Source: Ruegeria marina
GTDB lineage: Bacteria > Pseudomonadota > Alphaproteobacteria > Rhodobacterales > Rhodobacteraceae
Assembly: GCF_900101475.1 (NCBI RefSeq)
Contig: NZ_FMZV01000003.1
Coordinates: forward strand, 248,001-312,000
Reading direction: 5' to 3'
Length of the DNA: 64,000 bases
The notes under the pieces are model-generated. The model worked only from the letters and a program-made list of their open reading frames with translations, was not told the origin of the DNA and ran no database searches. The translations under genes were made by a program, and so were the position numbers. This document shows, piece after piece, positions 9,494 to 17,121 of the stretch (position 1 is its first letter; every line of letters starts with the position of its first letter).

Positions 9494-11074
9494 ATGAACG
9501 TCCATGCCACGCCGCCCGGTCAAGGTTACGGCATCCGGACCGAACCGCTCAAGGGTCGCGTCGAGATTTACCGGGGCAATACGCTGCTGGCGGCGACATC
9601 CCGCGCAAAGGTGATGTACGAAACCCGGCTTTCCCCGACCGTCTACGTTCCGCGCGAAGACGTGTTGGTGCGCCTTGAGGACAGTTCCGGGTTGCAGACC
9701 TTCTGCCCTTTCAAGGGCACGGCCACCTACCAAGACATCCTGATCGATGGCGACCGCGTGGCAAACGCCGTCTGGGCCTATGACAATCCACTGCCCGAAA
9801 GCGAGGGCATTCGCGGTCACGTCGGCTTCATGCAGGGCGTCTACACGCGGATGGAACTGGGTGAGAACGAACTGCATCAGGACGACCCCGGCCATATCAG
9901 CGGCCCGCTGGTGGATTGGCTCTTGCGCGGGGCGTCGCATATCCGCAGTCCCGAGGCGTTCACCATGGCACTGGCCGAAAAGATGCTCGAACAGGGCATT
10001 CCCGTGTCTCGCATCGGGGTGATGGTCTGGTCGCTGCATCCCCTGATCGCCGGCAAGCATTACATCTGGGAAAAGGACAAGACCGAGATCTCGACCTATG
10101 CCCCGACCTATGAGGTACATGACAGCCCGGCCTATCAAAACAGCCCGCTGCGGCATGTCTCGAACGGCTTGGGCGGCGTGCGCCAGCGACTGACCGTCAC
10201 CAACCCCGAAAACAGCTTTCCGATCATGGAAGATCTGAGGGCGCGGGGCGCAACCGACTATGTCGCAATGCCTCTGCCATTTTCGGATGGCCGCACCAAT
10301 GTCCTGACCCTGACCTGCGATCAGCCGGACGGGTTCTCCACCGCCAATCTGGGTCTGGTGTTCGAATGCGTGGCGGTGATCGGACGCTATTACGAGGTCT
10401 TCATGCAGCACGAGAATGCCCGGTCACTGCTGGAAACCTATGTCGGCAAACGCACCGGCGCGCGGGTTCTGGGTGGCGACATCCGGCGTGGGGATGGCGA
10501 CGAAATCGATGCCGCCATCATGTTCTGCGACCTGCGCGGCTCGACCCGCCTCGAGTCGGAGCTGGGCCGTGCGCCCTACATCGGCTTGCTGAACCGGTTT
10601 TTCGAAACCGTCTCGGACATCGTACATGCCCATGACGGAGAGGTCCTGAAATTCATCGGCGACGCGGTGCTGGCCGTATTTCCAGGCGCCGAGGCCCCCG
10701 CAACCGCACAGCGCAACGCCTTGGCCGCGGCAACCGAAATCGTGGCGACCCTGTGTGGCGATGCCGGTGACGGGCCGAAGCTCGATTGCGCCATCGGCCT
10801 TGCCTATGGCCAGGTGACCTACGGCAACGTCGGTTCACGCGAACGGCTGGATTTCACTGTTATCGGCCAGGCTGCCAATGTTGCGGCCCGATTGGGAGAC
10901 TACGGCAAATCAGCCGGTCACCGGGTCGTCGTGTCGGACGATTTCCAGCCGATTTGCCGCGATTGCCTGCCGCTGGGGGCGGTAATGCTGCACAATGTGG
11001 CCGAACCGGTCAGGTGTTACGCAGTGTCGTCCGCGGCGGCAACGGTCGCGAGCGAAGTCAACGCCGGTGCCTGA
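9494..11074 (+). CDS. DUF427-class III nucleotide cyclase fusion
   Basis: 526 residues. Residues about 20-115 match DUF427 (GRVEIYRGN, VMYETRLSPTVYVPREDV, FCPFKGTATYQD), a small beta-barrel-like domain of unknown function. Residues 140-310 are a linker region, possibly GAF-like, that I cannot assign. Residues about 335-510 are a class III cyclase: IMFCDLRGSTR (metal Asp D346), EVLKFIGDAVLAVF (K386, metal Asp D390) and DFTVIGQAANVAARL. The protein has no membrane helix, so it is a soluble cyclase with an unusual N-terminal partner. AAAGGAGG lies 6 bases upstream of ATG 9494. Confidence 0.85.
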   Translation: MNVHATPPGQGYGIRTEPLKGRVEIYRGNTLLAATSRAKVMYETRLSPTVYVPREDVLVRLEDSSGLQTFCPFKGTATYQDILIDGDRVANAVWAYDNPLPESEGIRGHVGFMQGVYTRMELGENELHQDDPGHISGPLVDWLLRGASHIRSPEAFTMALAEKMLEQGIPVSRIGVMVWSLHPLIAGKHYIWEKDKTEISTYAPTYEVHDSPAYQNSPLRHVSNGLGGVRQRLTVTNPENSFPIMEDLRARGATDYVAMPLPFSDGRTNVLTLTCDQPDGFSTANLGLVFECVAVIGRYYEVFMQHENARSLLETYVGKRTGARVLGGDIRRGDGDEIDAAIMFCDLRGSTRLESELGRAPYIGLLNRFFETVSDIVHAHDGEVLKFIGDAVLAVFPGAEAPATAQRNALAAATEIVATLCGDAGDGPKLDCAIGLAYGQVTYGNVGSRERLDFTVIGQAANVAARLGDYGKSAGHRVVVSDDFQPICRDCLPLGAVMLHNVAEPVRCYAVSSAAATVASEVNAGA

Positions 11075-11086
11075 TGCTGCCATCCG

Positions 11087-11884
11087 TCACGAAAAGCCCC
11101 CCAGAAGGGTCAAGGCATTCTGCGCGGCTGAGGTTCCCGGGAACTGGCTGCTGATCTGCGCCCGCGCCAGATAGGCGACCGTGACCTTTTCCACCATGTC
11201 AGGGTCCGTGAACTGGGACACGTTTGCGGAACCGGTCAGTGCCTGCAGCTTGTCCTTGAAGATTTCAAGCTGCTTGTCGATGTCGATCCGGCCCAGTCCC
11301 GATGGCAGACCCAACGCGGTTTCCATCATCTGCCGCAAGGGCGGCGTCCCCATCAGGCTGAACCATTTCGCGTTCTCGCCCGATCTGTCCTGAGCCAGAG
11401 CCTTCAGCTCGTGCCGGGCATAGAGCGCGATGCGCATGCTCTCGTCCTGGGTACCGATCGCCTCTTCAAAGCCCGCAGCCTCATGACGGGCGACGATATC
11501 CTCCATGAAGGTCACCAACCCGGTGGTACGGATCTCTCCCGGTCCCAGGCCGAACGCCTTGGAGAACTCGCGGTAGCGCTTGTCGGACAGCTTGTTGGCC
11601 AGCGCATCCGGCGATGCGGTGCCGTCCTCGAGTATCTTGCGGACGAAATAGATGTTGTTGACATCGTCCTGAAGCCCGAACGCCCCCAGCGCCACCTGCA
11701 ACAGCCGCCTGTCCGACACGAGATCCTCGGCCGTTTTCACCGTGCCGATTTTCTCCATGAAATAACTGGTTTCGCGATTTCTTGTGGTCGAATTCGAGAA
11801 ATTGTGCAGCTGACTGTCATAGGTTCGCTGCAGGAATCGCCAGCCCGCGATCCCGTTCGCGACGAGGACGGGCTGGAAACTCAT
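11087..11884 (-). CDS. DUF1217 flagellar-cluster protein
   Basis: 265 residues, Asp/Glu- and Lys/Arg-rich, largely helical, with the DUF1217 features YFMEKIGTVKTAEDLVSDRRLLQVALGAFGL and KLSDKRYREFSKAFGLG, each seen here in part. DUF1217 proteins are found in alphaproteobacterial flagellar clusters, but their exact role is not known. The N-terminus begins MSFQPVLVANGIAGW. ATG 11884 overlaps the flbT stop by four bases, so it is the last gene of the flagellin-flaF-flbT run. It converges on the cyclase at 9494-11074, leaving 12 bases between stops. Confidence 0.82.
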   Translation of the reverse strand: MSFQPVLVANGIAGWRFLQRTYDSQLHNFSNSTTRNRETSYFMEKIGTVKTAEDLVSDRRLLQVALGAFGLQDDVNNIYFVRKILEDGTASPDALANKLSDKRYREFSKAFGLGPGEIRTTGLVTFMEDIVARHEAAGFEEAIGTQDESMRIALYARHELKALAQDRSGENAKWFSLMGTPPLRQMMETALGLPSGLGRIDIDKQLEIFKDKLQALTGSANVSQFTDPDMVEKVTVAYLARAQISSQFPGTSAAQNALTLLGGFS

Positions 11885-12285
11885 AGCGGACGCAGCGCCA
11901 GAATGCGCTCCTCTCGCGGGAGCAGTCCGCGCAGGGCCTTGAGGCATTTGTAGTGATGTTCAGCCAGCAACGCCTCCGTCGCCTCGGCCAGAATCTTGCG
12001 GCTGTCGCGATCGGTGAAGACCTGGCTCAACTCCTCGATCCGACGCAACAGCGACAGTTTGGCGGCGGACGGGTCGCTGTCGCCGGAGAGGACAAGCTGT
12101 GCCGCATAGCACACGCGGCGCACCGGGGTTGTCGCTTCCTCGGGATGGATTGCGTCCCGCAAACGCAGGATGTTGGCGTCGGGCGTCATGATCGAGAGCC
12201 GCCCGCGGCGGTCTCCATTCTCGATCACCGCACCGTTGATCAGAACCCGCTCCTTTGGCGCGAGTTTGAGAACAAGGCCGCTCAT
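11881..12285 (-). CDS. flbT: Flagellin synthesis regulator FlbT
   Basis: 134 residues with the FlbT pattern: MSGLVLKLAPKERVLINGAV, then NGDRRGRLSI, then HPEEATTPVRRVCYAAQL. In Caulobacter FlbT binds the flagellin leader RNA and destabilises it until the hook is complete. It sits between flaF and the DUF1217 gene, overlapping flaF by 4 bases and the DUF1217 gene by 4 bases, so translation is tightly coupled. The flagellin leader here contains a small hairpin next to the ribosome site, a plausible target. Confidence 0.93.
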   Translation of the reverse strand: MSGLVLKLAPKERVLINGAVIENGDRRGRLSIMTPDANILRLRDAIHPEEATTPVRRVCYAAQLVLSGDSDPSAAKLSLLRRIEELSQVFTDRDSRKILAEATEALLAEHHYKCLKALRGLLPREERILALRPL

Positions 12286-12659
12286 GTCGCTGACCCTCCG
12301 TGACGAAGACCGCGCAGAACGGCCGTGTTGATTTCCAGAAGCGGCCGCACGGACGCCTCGCGGCGCAGCACCTTGCTGGTATGCACCTGGGTGAACTCGG
12401 CCAGATAGAACAGACGCGCCCGAAGATCGGCTGGCAGGCCGTTGGCACCGTCCGCGACCTCTGCGGCCAGAACGCTCCAAAAGCGATTGTTGTCGTGCAA
12501 AGCCTCAACCAGGGCGCCGAACCCGACACTGCCGCGCTTTGCGGCGCTGTGCATACGATGCGTGATCCTGGACAAGACCTGGTATTCCATGTTCCGCGGC
12601 GTCCGGATCGGGGCGGAAGCGGCCGAATAGGCCTGGCGTGCCTGTAAAAGCGCGTTCAC
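12282..12659 (-). CDS. flaF: Flagellar biosynthesis regulator FlaF
   Basis: 125 residues with the FlaF signature ARQAYSAASAPIRTPRNMEYQVLSRIT near the N-terminus (shown in part: ARQAY, SRIT) and NRFWSVLAAEVADG in the middle. FlaF is needed for flagellin translation or secretion in alphaproteobacteria, acting with FlbT and opposite to it. The start is GTG at 12659, with AAGGA six bases upstream. It follows the flagellin gene by 65 bases, across a strong hairpin. Confidence 0.92.
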   Translation of the reverse strand: MNALLQARQAYSAASAPIRTPRNMEYQVLSRITHRMHSAAKRGSVGFGALVEALHDNNRFWSVLAAEVADGANGLPADLRARLFYLAEFTQVHTSKVLRREASVRPLLEINTAVLRGLRHGGSAT

Positions 12660-12693
12660 GTGATGTCCTTACTGTTGGGAGATATCGGGCAGG

Positions 12694-12717
12694 GGCCGGG
12701 GCGCGAACGCCCCGGCC
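12694..12717 (-). promoter_or_regulatory. Strong hairpin between flagellin and flaF
   Basis: A perfect 10-base GC stem (12694-12703 with 12708-12717, loop CGAA) lies 7 bases past the flagellin stop codon and has no T-run. It probably protects the 3' end of a processed flagellin transcript, or partly terminates it. Either would let flagellin be made in large excess over FlaF and FlbT from one operon. Confidence 0.55.
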
Positions 12718-12724
12718 GGAACGC

Positions 12725-13951
12725 TTAGCGGAACAGCGACAGGATCGACTGCGGTGCCTGGTTGGCGATCGACAGCGACTGAACGGCCAGCTGCTGCTGG
12801 ACCTGAAGCGCCTGCAGGCGCGCCGAGGTCTCTTCCATGTCGGCATCCACCATCGAACCGATACCCGACTTCAACGAGTCGGTCAGGTTCGAGATGAAGG
12901 TATTCTGGGTCTCGATCCGACCTTGCACCGAACCAAAGGCCGCGGCCGCATCGATCGCGGTGTCGATCAAGGTTTCGATCGAACCCAGAGCGGCTGCCGC
13001 ACCGGCCGAGTTCGACACGTCGATCGCCGCCAGCGCGCCCAAGCCACCGGAGTTGGCATTGGTAAACTGGCCGGACACGTGCAAGCTGTCGGTGCCGCCA
13101 TTTGTTATCACCAGCCGCCCCGAGTTCGCGGCGTTGTAATCCACCGTCACATTGGCACCCGAAGCCTCGATCGCCGCCTTCATACCTACCGCGATGACAT
13201 CTGCCGCAGAGGTCGAGGCGATGTCTTCAGCGGTGACAGTATAGCTCACCTCTGTATCGCCCAGGCGGATTGTGAAGCTGTCGCCCGCAGCGTAAGATGC
13301 GGTGCCATGCGGTTCGAACTCGATCTGGCCGTTGTCGTCGGTCCCCCCGTTGGCATCCAGCGAGAAGCCGAAGCTGTCCTGCCCGTCCGCGGAAACACCG
13401 TTGGTATTGGTGGCATCGAACACGGCTTTGGCGGTGTAGCCACCGGTGGACAAGTTCTGCCCTGCTACGGTGATCGAAGATGCGGTCACATTGCCCGCAT
13501 TGTCACGGTCGAGCGAGGCGAGGACCGAGGCAGACGCGGCGGTACCGTTGACCAGGTTGAGTCCGTTGAACTGGGCCGCGCCAACAACCGCAGCGATCTG
13601 GTCCTTGAGCGCGGTAACGTCGGCGTTGATCTTGGTGCGGTCGACGTTGTCTTCCTGAGCCGCAACGATCTTCCCCTTCATCTGGGTAAGAAGGTCGGTC
13701 ACGGTTTCCGCCGCATTGCGGGCGACGGCGACAGTCGATTCCCCAAGGCTCAGACTGTCCTTGATCGCCTTGAACCCCTTGACGTCGGATTCCATCACTT
13801 TCGAAATGGCCCAGACGGCAGAGTTGTCTTTTGCAGTGGACACGTTTTTGCCGGTCGAGATCGCGTTCTGGGTCTGACCCAGGTTCATGTTCACCGACTT
13901 GAGGGTCTGCAACGCCACCATGGCGCCATTGTTCGTCAGAATGCTGGACAT
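12725..13951 (-). CDS. fliC: Flagellin
   Basis: 408 residues. The conserved N-terminal D0/D1 region (MSSILTNNGAMVALQTLKS, ISTGKNVSTAKDNSAVWAIS) and C-terminal D1/D0 region (TQNTFISNLTDSLKSGIGSM, ARLQALQVQQQLAVQSLSIA, ending in SLFR) are both present. The variable, surface-exposed middle is rich in Ala, Ser, Thr and Asn, as expected for D2/D3. AAAGGA lies 7 bases before ATG 13951. It is the first gene of flagellin-flaF-flbT-DUF1217. The main filament subunit, exported by the flagellar type III system; only one flagellin gene is in the window. Confidence 0.95.
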   Translation of the reverse strand: MSSILTNNGAMVALQTLKSVNMNLGQTQNAISTGKNVSTAKDNSAVWAISKVMESDVKGFKAIKDSLSLGESTVAVARNAAETVTDLLTQMKGKIVAAQEDNVDRTKINADVTALKDQIAAVVGAAQFNGLNLVNGTAASASVLASLDRDNAGNVTASSITVAGQNLSTGGYTAKAVFDATNTNGVSADGQDSFGFSLDANGGTDDNGQIEFEPHGTASYAAGDSFTIRLGDTEVSYTVTAEDIASTSAADVIAVGMKAAIEASGANVTVDYNAANSGRLVITNGGTDSLHVSGQFTNANSGGLGALAAIDVSNSAGAAAALGSIETLIDTAIDAAAAFGSVQGRIETQNTFISNLTDSLKSGIGSMVDADMEETSARLQALQVQQQLAVQSLSIANQAPQSILSLFR

Positions 13952-14159
13952 AGCATCATCCTTTGATCTAGCGGGCCTTTGGCCCATGTTTGGATCCGCC
14001 CGTTGAGGCGATGTGGAACGTCTTTCTGACAACTGCGAAAGTCCGAAGCCGGTCTCGCGCCACTCTCACTTCGAGGTGCGTGGCCACAATTGCCCCTGAT
14101 CTCCTAATGGATCGCTAAGACGCCCCGGCCCCATTCGTTGAATTTGACTCAATTCCACC
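13952..14159 (-). promoter_or_regulatory. Flagellin leader and promoter region
   Basis: About 208 bases lie between the flagellin start and the flgN-like stop. In the leader, a 5-base hairpin (13973-13977 with 13981-13985) ends 21 bases before the start codon, next to the ribosome site; FlbT-type regulation acts on this part of the mRNA in Caulobacter. Upstream, TCAA and GCCG are spaced 14 bases apart, a weak match to a sigma-28 promoter. No confident promoter can be named. Confidence 0.4.
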
Positions 14160-14519
14160 TCAGGCCCTTTTTTCCAGCTGCGAACTGCGCAAGGCAGAGA
14201 ACCGGCGTTTCTGACCAGCGCCATCATAGGTTTCAAGCCCCTGGCGCACCCGACGAAGCTCGGCCAGCCGGTTGGCGACGGTGCGAATCCCGTCGAGCGC
14301 GCTTTTCAGCAACGCCTGATTGCGCACGACTTTGCGATGCAGCGGCTCGAGTTGTTCGCGGCTCAGGTCGGGCATCGCGTTGAGCCCCGTCACCAGTCTT
14401 TCCTTTTCCTGGCTCAATGCCCCGAGTCGCTCCAAGTCACCTTTGATCAGAACCGTCTTCTCCTGATCGAGCAAATCGTCCAGCGCCCTCAGAAGTGCGC
14501 CCGAGTCATCATGTTTCAT
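14160..14519 (-). CDS. FlgN-like flagellar chaperone
   Basis: 119 residues, almost entirely helical, with heptad-like Leu spacing: LLRALDDLLDQEKTVLIKGD, then LSQEKERLVTGL, then LHRKVVRNQALLKSALDGIR. The size, charge and repeated Leu match FlgN, the chaperone of the hook-filament junction proteins FlgK and FlgL. The assignment rests on this pattern and on its flagellar neighbours. ATG 14519 overlaps the end of the FlgJ-like gene by 11 bases, so the two are coupled. Confidence 0.7.
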   Translation of the reverse strand: MKHDDSGALLRALDDLLDQEKTVLIKGDLERLGALSQEKERLVTGLNAMPDLSREQLEPLHRKVVRNQALLKSALDGIRTVANRLAELRRVRQGLETYDGAGQKRRFSALRSSQLEKRA

Positions 14520-14811
14520 CCTGTCTCTCCGCCATTGCGTTGAAAAATGCTTCTGCCAGTCCGACACCGCCGGCCCGTGCCATTTGTTCCGCCTGTTTCT
14601 GGACGAGGAACGAGCTGAACTGTTCTTCGCCGCCGCCGCCGCCGAATCCATCGCGCGCACGCCCCAGGCCCGAAGCCTTGAGCATCTCTGCCAGAAAAAC
14701 CGCCTCCAGCTGGACGGCGGATTCCCGAATTGCCGAGGCGGGTGTTTCCGGCCTTGCCCGGCCCCATGGTTTCATAGTGGGAAGAAGTTCCATCAGTAAC
14801 CTCGAAATCAT
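14509..14811 (-). CDS. FlgJ-type (CheL-like) rod-binding protein
   Basis: 100 residues. The central LEAVFLAEMLKASGL and the later EQFSSFLVQKQAEQMARAGG match the rod-binding domain of FlgJ; there is no peptidoglycan-hydrolase domain, as in alphaproteobacterial CheL-type proteins. A glycine run lies between them. Such proteins cap the growing rod. The start is either ATG 14811 (AGGA 9 bases upstream) or ATG 14793 (GAGG 6 bases upstream, better spaced); the longer form is listed. It leads a unit with the FlgN-like gene, divergent from fliK. Confidence 0.75.
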   Translation of the reverse strand: MISRLLMELLPTMKPWGRARPETPASAIRESAVQLEAVFLAEMLKASGLGRARDGFGGGGGEEQFSSFLVQKQAEQMARAGGVGLAEAFFNAMAERQDET

Positions 14812-14841
14812 TTCGAACTGTCCTGATCAGATCGAAAATCG

Positions 14842-14857
14842 GTTAAATTAATCGTAA
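14842..14857 (-). promoter_or_regulatory. CtrA-like box in divergent flagellar promoter
   Basis: On the minus strand the region reads TTAC, seven bases, then TTAAC. This is one mismatch from the CtrA consensus TTAA-N7-TTAAC. It lies in the 58-base gap between the flgJ-like gene and fliK. CtrA controls flagellar genes in many alphaproteobacteria, including Rhodobacterales; the match itself is the only evidence here. Confidence 0.5.
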
Positions 14858-14899
14858 CCGAATTGGGCAATGGTCAGCGGTAGAACAAACGGGTTTCGC

Positions 14900-16393
14900 A
14901 TGACTTCACTGACCTTTTCCCAACTTTCGCCGGCGACAGGAAACACCAGGGTCCTGGACGGCAAAACGGAAGATCAGGCACGGCCCCCTGATCAGATCGG
15001 CCCGGATTTTTCCGCGGTTTTCTTTGCAGTTCAGGTCACGGGGACGAACGGCCACGCGCCCGAAGCGGACCCCGATCTGGACCATGGCCAACCGCAGGCC
15101 AAGGCAGAGGCCGATTCTCGGGCGGACGTTCCTGAGGAAGGGGGCCCTTTTGAAGTAAAAGTGCAAGAGAACGGATTGCCAAATGGCGCGACACGGGATG
15201 AACGGGGACTGACCGGCAATCGAACCCTTCAGTCGACCGTCTGGCCCGGCCACCGGACAATGGCTCGGCAAGACCCGGAACAACCTGTTGGACCGCCAGA
15301 AAAAGCGGGGCGGGTACGCGTGTCGGACGATTTGCTTGCACCCGTTGCCCCCGGCGTGGCAACGCAACTCTCTCGACGAAACAGTGACAGTCGCGCGGCA
15401 GTCGCGGCCGCAGCTTCCGAATTCAAGCAGAATGCCGGGCAACAGGCGCGTCCGTCATCCCCGGCCGATCCCTTTCGGCAAATCGCGCCGATTGGCACAT
15501 CCTCGGCGGGCCATTCGGAAAGCACAAAACAAGACCGGTTTGCTGCGGATGCGCCGGTATCGCCGGCGAATTCCATGCCGCCCGACGCAATGACCGCGGT
15601 CAATGGCCGGACCGGCGAAAAGGCAAGACAGCACCCGCTGGACCGTTTTCAACCGCAACAGGCCACCATCGCGGGCAGCCTGAAAGAACCGTCAGCCGCG
15701 ATCCGCGCTGACCGGGGCCGGGTAACCGAGTCCCGCAGTGAAAATGCGCAACACATGGACATCGTTTCCGCCCGGCGGCCTGATGGGCCGGTCGCGGTCC
15801 CGATGGGACAGCCGAAACATATACCGGTTGTTACAGTACAATCTGAGGGCATCCTTGCTCAGGATCCAAAACGCGCGGCAACCGAACACAAACTTGCGCT
15901 TTCCTGGGATGACGCAAGGCACGGCATCCCGGGATCTCAGGCAGTTCAGGGGAACGGGCCGATTGTGGCACCAACCGCCGCCGCTGCGCCAAACGAAACC
16001 GCGCACCGGATTGCACATCAGATGGTTTCGGCATTCGTCGACAGCCGCGAAGCTGGCACGGTTGATGTCCGGCTGAATCCGAAGGAACTCGGCTCGGTCC
16101 AGATGACCCTGAAGGCGCAGGACGGAGGCTTGGCGCTGGCGATTCTCGCCGAACGGCCGGAAACACTGGACCTGATGCGCCGGCACATAGACCAGCTCTC
16201 GGCCGAGTTCCGCGCCATGGGCTACAGCGATGTGGCGTTCAGCTTTGGCAACAGGGATACCGGGGCCGGCTCCTCCCGCCAGGAAACGCAAGACAGACCG
16301 CAAGTCATTTCGTCAGGCGCGGATATCGAACATGGTGAAGCGGATGCAGGCCGCTCGAAGATCTCCACCGGCACTTTGGACATAAGGCTCTGA
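14900..16393 (+). CDS. fliK: Flagellar hook-length control protein FliK
   Basis: About 497 residues. The first 370 are low-complexity (Pro, Gln, Arg, Asp, Ser-rich) and disordered, as expected for the ruler part of FliK. The C-terminal domain (about 385-455) carries the family core: VDVRLNPKELGSVQMTLKAQ, then LALAILAERPETLDLMRRH and LSAEFRAMGYSDVAFSF. FliK measures the hook and switches the export gate to filament substrates. ATG 14900 (MTSLTF) is used because the CtrA-like box makes a start at 14870 (MVSGRT) less likely; neither has a good ribosome site. flgD follows two bases after the stop. Confidence 0.85.
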   Translation: MTSLTFSQLSPATGNTRVLDGKTEDQARPPDQIGPDFSAVFFAVQVTGTNGHAPEADPDLDHGQPQAKAEADSRADVPEEGGPFEVKVQENGLPNGATRDERGLTGNRTLQSTVWPGHRTMARQDPEQPVGPPEKAGRVRVSDDLLAPVAPGVATQLSRRNSDSRAAVAAAASEFKQNAGQQARPSSPADPFRQIAPIGTSSAGHSESTKQDRFAADAPVSPANSMPPDAMTAVNGRTGEKARQHPLDRFQPQQATIAGSLKEPSAAIRADRGRVTESRSENAQHMDIVSARRPDGPVAVPMGQPKHIPVVTVQSEGILAQDPKRAATEHKLALSWDDARHGIPGSQAVQGNGPIVAPTAAAAPNETAHRIAHQMVSAFVDSREAGTVDVRLNPKELGSVQMTLKAQDGGLALAILAERPETLDLMRRHIDQLSAEFRAMGYSDVAFSFGNRDTGAGSSRQETQDRPQVISSGADIEHGEADAGRSKISTGTLDIRL

Positions 16394-16395
16394 CA

Positions 16396-17061
16396 ATGAC
16401 TCCACCGATTGCCCCCGCCGCCTACAGCGCAGTGCAAATGCCAGCGTCTTCCGCGCGCCCAGAGAAAAGCGGTGTCTCGGATTTCGACACGTTCATCCGT
16501 ATGCTTACGACCCAGGCCCGGTACCAGAACCCGCTGGAGCCTCTTGATTCCTCGGAATATGCGTCGCAGCTGGCGCAGTTTTCGATGGTCGAGCAGCAGA
16601 CAAAGACCAACGACACGCTCGTCGCGCTGGTGGAAAAACTCGGCGCCACAGACATGGCCCGACTCTCGAGCTGGATCGGCAAGGAGGCACGCGCCATCGC
16701 GCCGGCCCATTTCTCGGGACAGCCGATCACAATTTCACCCGCCCCCCTGGCGGCTGCGGACAAGGCCTTCATCGTGGTTCGCGATTCCGCGGGCGAGATC
16801 GTCGATCGTTTCGAAGTGCCGATTTCCGCGGAACCGGTTACATGGTCGGGTCAGGATGAAACCGGATCCCTGCGTCCCGAAGGGTTGTACAGCTTCGCGA
16901 TCCAGAGTTACGAGGCCGAGGAACTGCTGCTCGAGGAAGCAAGCGCCGTCTATCATCCGGTTACCGAGGCTCAGATCGAAGGGAACGAAGTGATCTTGAT
17001 CCTCGAAGGCGGTCAGGCAATCTTGGCCTCGATGGTAACCGGGGTGCGCGCCAACGGTTGA
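16396..17061 (+). CDS. flgD: Flagellar hook-capping protein FlgD
   Basis: 221 residues with the FlgD hallmark DFDTFIRMLTTQARYQNPLE and SSEYASQLAQFSMVEQQ (residues about 29-68), then a beta-rich C-terminal part with the WSGQDETGSLRPEGLYSFAI turn. FlgD caps the growing hook and is needed for its assembly. It is two bases from fliK, so the pair form an operon. It is followed by an unrelated kinase-like gene. Confidence 0.95.
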   Translation: MTPPIAPAAYSAVQMPASSARPEKSGVSDFDTFIRMLTTQARYQNPLEPLDSSEYASQLAQFSMVEQQTKTNDTLVALVEKLGATDMARLSSWIGKEARAIAPAHFSGQPITISPAPLAAADKAFIVVRDSAGEIVDRFEVPISAEPVTWSGQDETGSLRPEGLYSFAIQSYEAEELLLEEASAVYHPVTEAQIEGNEVILILEGGQAILASMVTGVRANG

Positions 17062-17121
17062 GCCTTGCGCCGGGCCGTCGCAAAGGGCAATCCGGCCCGA
17101 CAGAAATGACCGAGGCCCGAC

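Noticed and set aside
14870-14900. Upstream FliK start ATG 14870
   Set aside because: Possible, but it lies 13 bases after the CtrA-like box and has no ribosome site; ATG 14900 is preferred.
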